NCBI GenBank assembly: GCA_030762175.1
Contig: CM060834.1
Span: forward strand, 64,275,501-64,339,500
DNA from: Metallyticus violacea
Taxonomy: Eukaryota; Arthropoda; Insecta; Mantodea; Metallyticidae
DNA: 64,000 bases
Direction of reading: 5' to 3'
Below, piece by piece: positions 36,262 to 46,995 of this stretch. The notes below the pieces were generated by a model that saw only the letters and a program-made list of their open reading frames with translations, was not told the origin of the DNA and searched no databases. Position 1 is the first letter of the stretch. The number at the start of each line of letters is the position of its first letter. The position numbers and the translations under genes are program-made.

Positions 36262-36817
36262 TTTGATAGCCTCAGACAAGCATATTATGCGCAAAGAATC
36301 TCGAAAAGAAAAAAATTTTTTTTCGAAGTTTGGAAACTTCCTTAGAATCACTTTTTTTCCATTCTTATTTGAGATAACTGGTTCTCTTTCATTATACTAG
36401 TTTGATAGCCTCAGAGAAGCATATTATGCGCAAAGAATCTCTAAAAGAAAAAAATTTTTTTTCGAAGTTTGGAAACTTCGATAGAATCACTTTTTTTCCG
36501 TTCTCATTTGACATAACTGGTTCTCTTTCATTATACTAGTTTGATAGCCTCAGACAAGCATATTATGCGCAAAGAATCTCGAAAAGAAAAAAAATTTTTT
36601 TCGAAGTTTCGAAACTTCGTTAGAATCACTTTTTTTCCGTTCTTATTTGAGATAACTTGTTCTCTTTCATTATACTAGTTTGATAGCCTTAGACAAGCAT
36701 ATTATGCGCAAAGAATCTCGAAAAGAAAAAAATTTTTTTTCCAAGTTTGGAAACTTCGTTGGAATCACATTTTTTCCGTTCTTATTTAAGATTACTGGTT
36801 CTCTTTCATTATACTAG
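36262..36817 (+). repeat. Four transition monomers
   Basis: Four 139-bp units linking the weakly ordered block to HOR-A. Rare changes are CTTCGATAG (36480), TTCTCATTTGACAT (36504) and TTTTCCAAG (36737), the last shared with about 38423. One perfect 18-bp palindrome lies at 36602-36619. Confidence 0.8.
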
Positions 36818-37174
36818 TTTGATAGCCTCAGAGAAGCATATTATGCGCAAAGAATCTCTAAAAGAAAAAATTTTTTTTTCGAAGTTTGGAAACTTCGTTA
36901 GAATCACTTTTTTTCCGTTCTTATTTGAGATAACTGGTTCTCCTTCATTATACTAGTTTGATAGCCTCAGAAAATCATAGAAAATCATAGGTACGTTCTT
37001 ATTTGAGATAACTGGTTCTCCTTCATTATACTAGTTTGATAGCCTCAGAAAATCATAGGTATGCGCAAAGAATCTCGAAAAGAAAAAAATTTTTTTTCGA
37101 AGTTTGGAAACTTCGTTAGAATCACTTTTTTTCCGTTCTTATTTGAGATAACTTGTTCTCTTTCATTATACTAG
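36818..37174 (+). repeat. HOR-A tail (three units)
   Basis: CAGAGAAG monomer, 78-bp unit and GGTATGCG monomer, entering the second HOR-A domain part-way through a unit. Confidence 0.85.
36957..37034 (+). repeat. 78-bp truncated monomer 12
   Basis: First in the second HOR-A domain, after a 13.9-kb gap without any short unit. Confidence 0.95.
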
Positions 37175-38362
37175 TTTGATAGCCTTAGACAAGCATATTA
37201 TGCGCAAAGAATCTCGAAAAGAAAAAAATTTTTTTTCGAAGTTTGGAAACTTCGTTGGAATCACTTTTTTCCGTTTTTATTTAAGATTACTGGTTCTCTT
37301 TCATTATACTAGTTTGATAGCCTCAGACAAGCATATTATGCGCAAAGAATGTCGAAAAGAAAAAAATTTTATTTCGAAGTTTGGAAACTTCGTTAGAATC
37401 ACTTTTTTTCCGTTCTTATTTGAGATAACTGGTTCTCTTTCATTATACTAGTTTGATAGCCTTAGACAAGCATATTATGCGCAAAGAATCTCGAAAAGAA
37501 AAAAAATTTTTTTCGAAGTTTGGAAACTTCGTTAGAATCACTTTTTTTCCGTTCTTATTTAAGATTACTGGTTCTCTTTCATTATACTAGTTTGATAGCC
37601 TCAGACAAGCATATTATGCGCAAAGAATCTCGAAAAGAAAAAAATTTTTTTTCGAAGTTTGGAAACTTCGTTAGAATCACTTTTTTTCCGTTGTTATTTG
37701 AGATAACTTGTTCTCTTTCATTATACTAGTTTGATAGCCTTAGACAAGCATATTATGCGCAAAGAATCTCGAAAAGAAAAAATTTTTTTTCGAAGTTTGG
37801 AAACTTCGTTGGAATCACTTTTTTTCCGTTCTTATTTAAGATTACTGGTTCTCTTTCATTATACTAGTTTGATAGCCTCAGACAAGCATATTATGCGCAA
37901 AGAATGTCGAAAAGAAAAAAATTTTATTTCGAAGTTTGGAAACTTCGTTAGAATCACTTTTTTTCCGTTCTTATTTGAGATAACTGGTTCTCTTTCATTA
38001 TACTAGTTTGATAGCCTCAGAGAAGCATATTATGCGCAAAGAATCTCTAAAAGAAAAAATTTTTTTTTCGAAGTTTGGAAACTTCGTTAGAATCACTTTT
38101 TTTCCGTTCTTATTTGAGATAACTGGTTCTCCTTCATTATACTAGTTTGATAGCCTCAGAAAATCATAGAAAATCATAGGTACGTTCTTATTTGAGATAA
38201 CTGGTTCTCCTTCATTATACTAGTTTGATAGCCTCAGAAAATCATAGGTATGCGCAAAGAATCTCGAAAAGAAAAAAATTTTTTTCGAAGTTTGGAAACT
38301 TCGTTAGAATCACTTTTTTTCCGTTCTTATTTGAGATAACTGGTTCTCTTTCATTATACTAG
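37175..38362 (+). repeat. HOR-A unit 4 (1,188 bp)
   Basis: Nine-unit form with one base lost in an A/T tract near 37780. It matches 1449 onward at offset 35,726 for the first monomers. Confidence 0.87.
38146..38223 (+). repeat. 78-bp truncated monomer 13
   Basis: 1,189 bp after the previous one. Confidence 0.95.
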
Positions 38363-39414
38363 TTTGATAGCATCAGACAAGCATATTATGCGCAAAGAAT
38401 CTCGAAAAGAAAAAAATTTTTTTTCCAAGTTTGGAAACTTCGTTGGAATCACATTTTTTCCGTTCTTATTTAAGATTACTGGTTCTCTTTCATTATACTA
38501 GTTTGATAGCCTCAGACAAGCATATTATGCGCAAAGAATCTCGAAAAGAAAAAAAATTTTTTTCGAAGTTTGGAAACTTCGTTAGAATCACTTTTTTTCC
38601 GTTCTTATTTAAGATTACTGGTTCTCTTTCATTATACTAGTTTGATAGCCTCAGACAAGCATATTATGCGCAAAGAATCTCGAAAAGAAAAAAATTTTTT
38701 TTCGAAGTTTGGAAACTTCGTTAGAATCACTTTTTTTCCGTTGTTATTTGAGATAACTTGTTCTCTTTCATTATACTAGTTTGATAGCCTTAGACAAGCA
38801 TATTATGCGCAAAGAATCTCGAAAAGAAAAAAATTTATTTTCGAAGTTTGGAAACTTCGTTGGAATCACTTTTTTTCCGTTCTTATTTAAGATTACTGGT
38901 TCTCTTTCATTATACTAGTTTGATAGCCTCAGACAAGCATATTATGCGCAAAGAATGTCGAAAAGAAAAAAATTTTATTTCGAAGTTTGGAAACTTCGTT
39001 AGAATCACTTTTTTTCCGTTCTTATTTGAGATAACTGGTTCTCTTTCATTATACTAGTTTGATAGCCTCAGAGAAGCATATTATGCGCAAAGAATCTCTA
39101 AAAGAAAAAATTTTTTTTTCGAAGTTTGGAAACTTCGTTAGAATCACTTTTTTTCCGTTCTTATTTGAGATAACTGGTTCTCCTTCATTATACTAGTTTG
39201 ATAGCCTCAGAAAATCATAGAAAATCATAGGTACGTTCTTATTTGAGATAACTGGTTCTCCTTCATTATACTAGTTTGATAGCCTCAGAAAATCATAGGT
39301 ATGCGCAAAGAATCTCGAAAAGAAAAAAATTTTTTTTCGAAGTTTGGAAACTTCGTTAGAATCACTTTTTTTCCGTTCTTATTTGAGATAACTTGTTCTC
39401 TTTCACTATACTAG
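38363..39414 (+). repeat. HOR-A unit 5, variant (1,052 bp)
   Basis: Starts with a GCATCAGAC monomer whose right half is the CCAAG/CACATTTTTT class, so the first two HOR-A classes are replaced by a foreign HOR-B-like class. The rest (CCGTTGTTA, GTTGG, AATGTCG, CAGAGAAG, 78-bp unit, GGTATGCG) is standard. Confidence 0.8.
39197..39274 (+). repeat. 78-bp truncated monomer 14
   Basis: 1,051 bp after the previous one, in the variant HOR-A unit. Confidence 0.95.
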
Positions 39415-40603
39415 TTTGATAGCCTTAGACAAGCATATTATGCGCAAAGAATCTCGAAAAGAAAAAAATTTTTTTTCGAAGTTTGGAAACTTCGTTGGAA
39501 TCACTTTTTTCCGTTTTTATTTAAGATTACTGGTTCTCTTTCATTATACTAGTTTGATAGCCTCAGACAAGCATATTATGCGCAAAGAATGTCGAAAAGA
39601 AAAAAATTTTATTTCGAAGTTTGGAAACTTCGTTAGAATCACTTTTTTTCCGTTCTTATTTGAGATAACTGGTTCTCTTTCATTATACTAGTTTGATAGC
39701 CTTAGACAAGCATATTATGCGCAAAGAATCTCGAAAAGAAAAAAAATTTTTTTCGAAGTTTGGAAACTTCGTTAGAATCACTTTTTTTCCGTTCTTATTT
39801 AAGATTACTGGTTCTCTTTCATTATACTAGTTTGATAGCCTCAGACAAGCATATTATGCGCAAAGAATCTCGAAAAGAAAAAAATTTTTTTTCGAAGTTT
39901 GGAAACTTCGTTAGAATCACTTTTTTTCCGTTGTTATTTGAGATAACTTGTTCTCTTTCATTATACTAGTTTGATAGCCTTAGACAAGCATATTATGCGC
40001 AAAGAATCTCGAAAAGAAAAAAATTTTTTTTCGAAGTTTGGAAACTTCGTTGGAATCACTTTTTTTCCGTTCTTATTTAAGATTACTGGTTCTCTTTCAT
40101 TATACTAGTTTGATAGCCTCAGACAAGCATATTATGCGCAAAGAATGTCGAAAAGAAAAAAATTTTATTTCGAAGTTTGGAAACTTCGTTAGAATCACTT
40201 TTTTTCCGTTCTTATTTGAGATAACTGGTTCTCTTTCATTATACTAGTTTGATAGCCTCAGAGAAGCATATTATGCGCAAAGAATCTCTAAAAGAAAAAA
40301 TTTTTTTTTCGAAGTTTGGAAACTTCGTTAGAATCACTTTTTTTCCGTTCTTATTTGAGATAACTGGTTCTCCTTCATTATACTAGTTTGATAGCCTCAG
40401 AAAATCATAGAAAATCATAGGTACGTTCTTATTTGAGATAACTGGTTCTCCTTCATTATACTAGTTTGATAGCCTCAGAAAATCATAGGTATGCGCAAAG
40501 AATCTCGAAAAGAAAAAAATTTTTTTCGAAGTTTGGAAACTTCGTTAGAATCACTTTTTTTCCGTTCTTATTTGAGATAACTGGTTCTCTTTCATTATAC
40601 TAG
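39415..40603 (+). repeat. HOR-A unit 6 (1,189 bp)
   Basis: Nine-unit basic form, the counterpart of 2778-3966 at offset 36,637. It is again followed immediately by HOR-B. Confidence 0.9.
40387..40464 (+). repeat. 78-bp truncated monomer 15 (last)
   Basis: 1,190 bp after the previous one. No further short unit occurs in the remaining 23.5 kb. Confidence 0.95.
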
Positions 40604-42131
40604 TTTGATAGCATCAGACAAGCATATTATGCGCAAAGAATCTCGAAAAAAAAAAATTTTTTTTCGAAGTTTGGAAACTTCCTTAGAATCACTTTTTTTC
40701 CATTCTTATTTAAGATTACTGGTTCTCTTTCATTATACTAGTTTGATAGCCTCAGACAAGCATATTATGCGCAAAGAATCTCGAAAAGAAAAAAATTTTT
40801 TTTCGAAGTTTGGAAACTTCGTTAGAATCAATTTTTTTCCGTTCTTATTTAAGATAACTTGTTCTCTTTCATTATACTAGTTTGATAGCCTTAGACAAGC
40901 ATATTATGCGCAAAGAATTTCGAAAAGAAAAAAATTTTTTTTCGAAGTTTGGAAACTTCGTTAGAATCACTTTTTTTCCGTTCTTATTTGAGATAACTGG
41001 TTCTCTTTCATTATACTAGTTTGATAGCCTCAGACAAGCATATTATGCGCAAAGAATCTCGAAAAGAAAAAAATTTTTTTTCGAAGTTTGGAAACTTCCT
41101 TAGAATCACTTTTTTTCCATTCTTATTTGAGATAACTTGTTCTCTTTCATTATACTTGTTTGATAGCCTCAGACAAGCATATTATGCGCAAAGAATGTCG
41201 AAAAGAAAAAAATTTTATTTCGAAGTTTGGAAACTTCGTTAGAATCACTTTTTTTCCGTTCTTATTTGAGATAACTGGTTCTCTTTCATTATACTAGTTT
41301 GATAGCCTCAGAGAAGCATATTATGCGCAAAGAATCTCTAAAAGAAAAAATTTTTTTTTCGAAGTTTGGAAACTTCGTTAGAATCACTTTTTTTCCGTTC
41401 TTATTTGAGATAACTGGTTCTCTTTCATTATACTAGTTTGATAGCCTCAGACAAGCATATTATGCGCAAAGAATCTCGAAAAGAAAAAAATTTTTTTTCG
41501 GAGTTTGGAAACTTCCTTAGAATCACTTTTTTTCCATTCTTATTTAAGATTACTGGTTCTCTTTCATTATACTAGTTTGATAGCCTCAGACAAGCATATT
41601 ATGCGCAAAGAATCTCGAAAAGAAAAAAATTTTTTTTCGAAGTTTCGAAACTTCGTTAGAATCACTTTTTTTCCGTTCTTATTTGAGATAACTTGTTCTC
41701 TTTCATTATACTAGTTTGATAGCCTTAGACAAGCATATTATGCGCAAAGAATCTCGAAAAGAAAAAAATTTTTTTTCGAAGTTTGGAAACTTCGTTGGAA
41801 TCACATTTTTTCCGTTCTTATTTAAGATTACTGGTTCTCTTTCATTATACTAGTTTGATAGCCTCAGACAAGCATATTATGCGCAAAGAATGTCGAAAAG
41901 AAAAAAATTATATTTCGAAGTTTGGAAACTTCGTTAGAATCACTTTTTTTCCGTTCTTATTTGAGATAACTGGTTCTCTTTCATTATACTACTTTGATAG
42001 CCTCAGAAAAGCATATTATGCGCAAAGAATCTCGAAAAGAAAAATATTTTTTTTCGAAGATTGGAAACCTCGTTAGAATCACTTTTTTTCCGTTCTTATT
42101 TGAGATAACTGGTTCTCTTTCATTATACTAG
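40604..42131 (+). repeat. HOR-B copy 5 (1,528 bp)
   Basis: Full eleven-monomer copy at offset 36,637 from the first. Private changes include TCAATTTTTTTCC near 40829, AATTTCG near 40917, TTCGGAG near 41498 and AAATTATATTTCG near 41909. It is followed by the +A monomer. Confidence 0.88.
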
Positions 42132-44076
42132 TTTGAATAGCCTCAGACAAGCATATTATGCGCAAAGAATCTCGAAAAGAAAAAAATTTTTTTTCTAAGT
42201 TTGGAAACTTCCTTAGAATCACTTTTTTTCCATTCTTATTTGAGATAACTTGATCTCTTTCATTATACTAGTTTGATAGCCTTAGACAAGCATATTATGC
42301 GCAAAGAATCTCGAAAAGAAAAAAATTTTTTTTCGAAGTTTGGAAACTTCGTTAGAATCACTTTTTTTCCGTTCTTATTTAAGATTACTGGTTCTCTTTC
42401 ATTATACTAGTTTGATAGCCTCAGACAAGCATATTATGCGCAAAGAATCTCGAAAAGAAAAAAATTTTTTTTCGAAGTTTGGAAACTTCGTTAGAATCAC
42501 TTTTTTTCCGTTCTTATTTGAGATAACTTGTTCTCTTTCATTATACTAGTTTGATAGCCTTAGACAAGCATATTATGCGCAAAGAATCTCGAAAAGAAAA
42601 AAATTTTTTTTCGAAGTTTGGAAACTTAGTTGGAATCACTTTTTTTCCGTTCTTATTTAAGATTACTGGTTCTCTTTCATTATACTAGTTGGATAGCCTC
42701 AGACAAGCATATTATGCGCAAAGAATGTCGAAAAGAAAAAAATTTTATTTCGAAGTTTGGAAACTTCGTTAGAATCACTTTTTTTCCGTTCTTATTTGAG
42801 ATAACTGGTTCTCTTTCATTATACTAGTTTGATAGCCTTAGACAAGCATATTATGCGCAAAGAATCTAGAAAAGAAAAAAAATTTTTTTCGAAGTTTGGA
42901 AACTTCGTTAGAATCACTTTTTTTCCGTTCTTATTTAAGATTACTGGTTCTCTTTCATTATACTAGTTTGATAGCCTCAGACAAGCACATTATGCGCAAA
43001 GAATCTCGAAAAGAAAAAAATTTTTTTTCGAAGTTTGGAAACCTCGTTAGAATCACTTTTTTTCCGTTGTTATTTGAGATAACTTGTTCTCTTTCATTAT
43101 ACTAGTTTGATAGCCTTAGACAAGCATATTATGCGCAAAGAATCTCGAAAAGAAAAAAAATTTTTTTCGAAGTTTGGAAACTTCGTTGGAATCACTTTTT
43201 TTCCGTTCTTATTTAAGATTACTGGTTCTCTTTCATTATACTAGTTTGATAGCCTCAGACAAGCATATTATGCGCAAAGAATGTCGAAAAGAAAAAAAAT
43301 TTATTTCGAAGTTTGGAAACTTCGTTAGAATCACTTTTTTTCCGTTCTTATTTGAGATAACTGGTTCTCTTTCATTATACTAGTTTCATAGCCTCAGAAA
43401 AGCATATTATGCGCAAAGAATCTCTAAAAGAAAAAATTTTTTTTTCGAAGTTTGGAAACTTCGTTAGAAGCACTTTTTTTCCGTTCTTATTTGAGATAAC
43501 TGGTTCTCCTTCATTATACTAGTTTGATAGCCTCAGACAAGCATATTATGCGCAAAGAATCTCGAAAAGAATAAAATTTTTTTTCGAAGTTCGAAACTTC
43601 CTTAGAATCACTTTTTTTCCATTCTTATTTAAGATTACTGGTTCTCTTTCATTATACTAGTTTGATAGCCTCAGACAAGCATATTATGCGCAAAGAATCT
43701 CGAAAAGAAAAAAATTTTTTTTCGAAGTTTGGAAACTTCGTTAGAATCACTTTTTTTCCGTTCTTATTTAAGATAACTTGTTCTCTTTCATTATACTAGT
43801 TTGATAGCCTTAGACAAGCATATTATGCGCAAAGAATCTCGAAAAGAAAAAAATTTTTTTTCGAAGTTTGGAAACTTCCTTAGAATCACTTTTTTCCGTT
43901 CTTATTTGAGATAACTGGTTCTCTTTCATTATACTTGTTTGATAACCTCAGACAAGCATATTATGCGCAAAGAATGTCGAAAAGAAAAAAATTTTATTTC
44001 GAAGTTTGGAAACTTCGTTAGAATCACTTTTTTTCCGTTCTTATTTGAGATAACTGGTTCTCTTTCATTATACTAG
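42132..44076 (+). repeat. HOR-C copy 4 (1,945 bp, fourteen monomers)
   Basis: Matches 24730-26674 at offset 17,402. Differences include TTTCATAGCC at 43385, GGAAACCTCG near 43039 and the loss of the TTTTCTTCCG and TTTCAAAG changes seen in copies 1-3. Confidence 0.88.
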
Positions 44077-44215
44077 TTTGATAGCCTCAGAGAAGCATAT
44101 TATGCGCAAAGAATCTCTAAAAGAAAAAATTTTTTTTTCGAAGTTTGGAAACTTCGTTAGAATCACTTTTTTTCCGTTCTTATTTGAGATAACTGGTTCT
44201 CTTTCATTATACTAG
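44077..44215 (+). repeat. CAGAGAAG monomer
   Basis: Single monomer of the CAGAGAAG/CTCTAAAAG class that ends HOR-C and precedes the 1,390-bp tandem repeat. Confidence 0.85.
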
Positions 44216-45605
44216 TTTGATAGCCTCAGACAAGCATATTATGCGCAAAGAATCTCGAAAAGAAAAAAATTTTTTTTCGAAGTTTGGAAACTTCGTTAGA
44301 ATCACTTTTTTTCCGTTCTTATTTGAGATAACTTGTTCTCTTTCATTATACTAGTTTGATAGCCTTAGACAAGCATATTATGCGCAAAGAATCTCGAAAA
44401 GAAAAAAATTTTTTTTCGAAGTTTGGAAACTTCGTTGGAATCACATTTTTTTCCATTCTTATTTAAGATTACTGGTTCTCTTTCATTATACTAGTTTGAT
44501 AGCCTCAGACAAGCATATTATGCGCAAAGAATGTCGAAAAGAAAAAAATTTTATTTCGAAGTTTGGAAACTTCGTTAGAATCACTTTTTTTCCGTTCTTA
44601 TTTGAGATAACTGGTTCTCTTTCATTATACTACTTTGATAGCCTCAGAAAAGCATATTATGCGCAAAGAATCTCGAAAAGAAAAATATTTTTTTTCGAAG
44701 ATTGGAAACCTCGTTAGAATCACTTTTTTTCCGTTCTTATTTGAGATAACTGGTTCTGTTTCATTATACTAGTTTGATAGCCTCAGACAAGCATATTATG
44801 CGCAAAGAATCTCGAAAAGAAAAAAATTTTTTTTCTAAGTTTGGAAACTTCCTTAGAATCACTTTTTTTCCATTCTTATTTGAGATAACTTGTTCTCTTT
44901 CATTATACTAGTTTGATAGCCTTAGACAAGCATATTATGCGCAAAGAATCTCGAAAAGAAAAAAATTTTTTTTCGAAGTTTGGAAACTTCCTTAGAATCA
45001 CTTTTTTTCCATTCTTATTTAAGATTACTGGTTCTCTTTCATTATACTAGTTTGATAGCCTCAGACAAGCATATTATGCGCAAAGAATGTCGAAAAGAAA
45101 AAAATTTTTTTTCGAAGTTTGGAAACTTCGTTAGAATCACTTTTTTTCCGTTCTTATTTGAGATAACTTGTTCTCTTTCATTATACTAGTTTGATAGCCT
45201 TAGACAAGCATATTATGCGCAAAGAATCTCGAAAAGAAAAAAATTTTTTTTCGAAGTTTGGAAACTTCGTTGGAATCACATTTTTTCCGTTCTTATTTAA
45301 GATTACTGGTTCTCTTTCATTATACTAGTTTGATAGCCTCAGACAAGCATATTATGCGCAAAGAATGTCGAAAAGAAAAAAATTTTATTTCGAAGTTTGG
45401 AAACTTCGTTAGAATCACTTTTTTTCCGTTCTTATTTGAGATAACTGGTTCTCTTTCATTATACTACTTTGATAGCCTCAGAAAAGCATATTAAGCGCAA
45501 AGAATCTCGAAAAGAAAAAAATTTTTTTCGAAGATTGGAAACCTCGTTAGAATCACTTTTTATCCGTTCTTATTTGAGATAACTGGTTCTCTTTCATTAT
45601 ACTAG
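44216..45605 (+). repeat. 1,390-bp tandem duplication, copy 1 (ten monomers)
   Basis: Ten monomers, exactly 10 x 139 bp. It contains CACATTTTTTTCC (44450), the ACTACTTTG joint, GATTGG/ACCTCG, TTCTGTTTC (44757) and the unusual TATTAAGCGC (45490), where the common TATTATGCGC is changed and TGCGCA is lost. Confidence 0.92.
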
Positions 45606-46995
45606 TTTGATAGCCTCAGACAAGCATATTATGCGCAAAGAATCTCGAAAAGAAAAAAATTTTTTTTCGAAGTTTGGAAACTTCGTTAGAATCACTTTTT
45701 TTCCGTTCTTATTTGAGATAACTTGTTCTCTTTCATTATACTAGTTTGATAGCCTTAGACAAGCATATTATGCGCAAAGAATCTCGAAAAGAAAAAAATT
45801 TTTTTTCGAAGTTTGGAAACTTCGTTGGAATCACATTTTTTTCCATTCTTATTTAAGATTACTGGTTCTCTTTCATTATACTAGTTTGATAGCCTCAGAC
45901 AAGCATATTATGCGCAAAGAATGTCGAAAAGAAAAAAATTTTATTTCGAAGTTTGGAAACTTCGTTAGAATCACTTTTTTTCCGTTCTTATTTGAGATAA
46001 CTGGTTCTCTTTCATTATACTACTTTGATAGCCTCAGAAAAGCATATTATGCGCAAAGAATCTCGAAAAGAAAAATATTTTTTTTCGAAGATTGGAAACC
46101 TCGTTAGAATCACTTTTTTTCCGTTCTTATTTGAGATAACTGGTTCTGTTTCATTATACTAGTTTGATAGCCTCAGACAAGCATATTATGCGCAAAGAAT
46201 CTCGAAAAGAAAAAAATTTTTTTTCTAAGTTTGGAAACTACCTTAGAATCACTTTTTTTCCATTCTTATTTGAGATAACTTGTTCTCTTTCATTATACTA
46301 GTTTGATAGCCTTAGACAAGCATATTATGCGCAAAGAATCTCGAAAAGAAAAAAAATTATTTTCGAAGTTTGGAAACTTCCTTAGAATCACTTTTTTTCC
46401 ATTCTTATTTAAGATTACTGGTTCTCTTTCATTATACTAGTTTGATAGCCTCAGACAAGCATATTATGCGCAAAGAATGTCGAAAAGAAAAAAATTTTTT
46501 TTCGAAGTTTGGAAACTTCGTTAGAATCACTTTTTTTCCGTTCTTATTTGAGATAACTTGTTCTCTTTCATTATACTAGTTTGATAGCCTTAGACAAGCA
46601 TATTATGCGCAAAGAATCTCGAAAAGAAAAAAATTTTTTTTCGAAGTTTGGAAACTTCGTTGGAATCACATTTTTTCCGTTCTTATTTAAGATTACTGGT
46701 TCTCTTTCATTATACTAGTTTGATAGCCTCAGACAAGCATATTATGCGCAAAGAATGTCGAAAAGAAAAAAATTTTATTTCGAAGTTTGGAAACTTCGTT
46801 AGAATCACTTTTTTTCCGTTCTTATTTGAGATAACTGGTTCTCTTTCATTATACTACTTTGATAGCCTCAGAAAAGCATATTAAGCGCAAAGAATCTCGA
46901 AAAGAAAAAAATTTTTTTCGAAGATTGGAAACCTCGTTAGAATCACTTTTTTTCCGTTCTTATTTGAGATAACTGGTTCTCTTTCATTATACTAG
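45606..46995 (+). repeat. 1,390-bp tandem duplication, copy 2
   Basis: Abuts copy 1 and repeats all its rare variants, including TATTAAGCGC at 46880. Four differences were found by eye: 44850/46240, the A/T tract at 46356 and 46359, and 45562/46952. The copy ends exactly where the +A monomer at 46996 begins. Confidence 0.92.
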
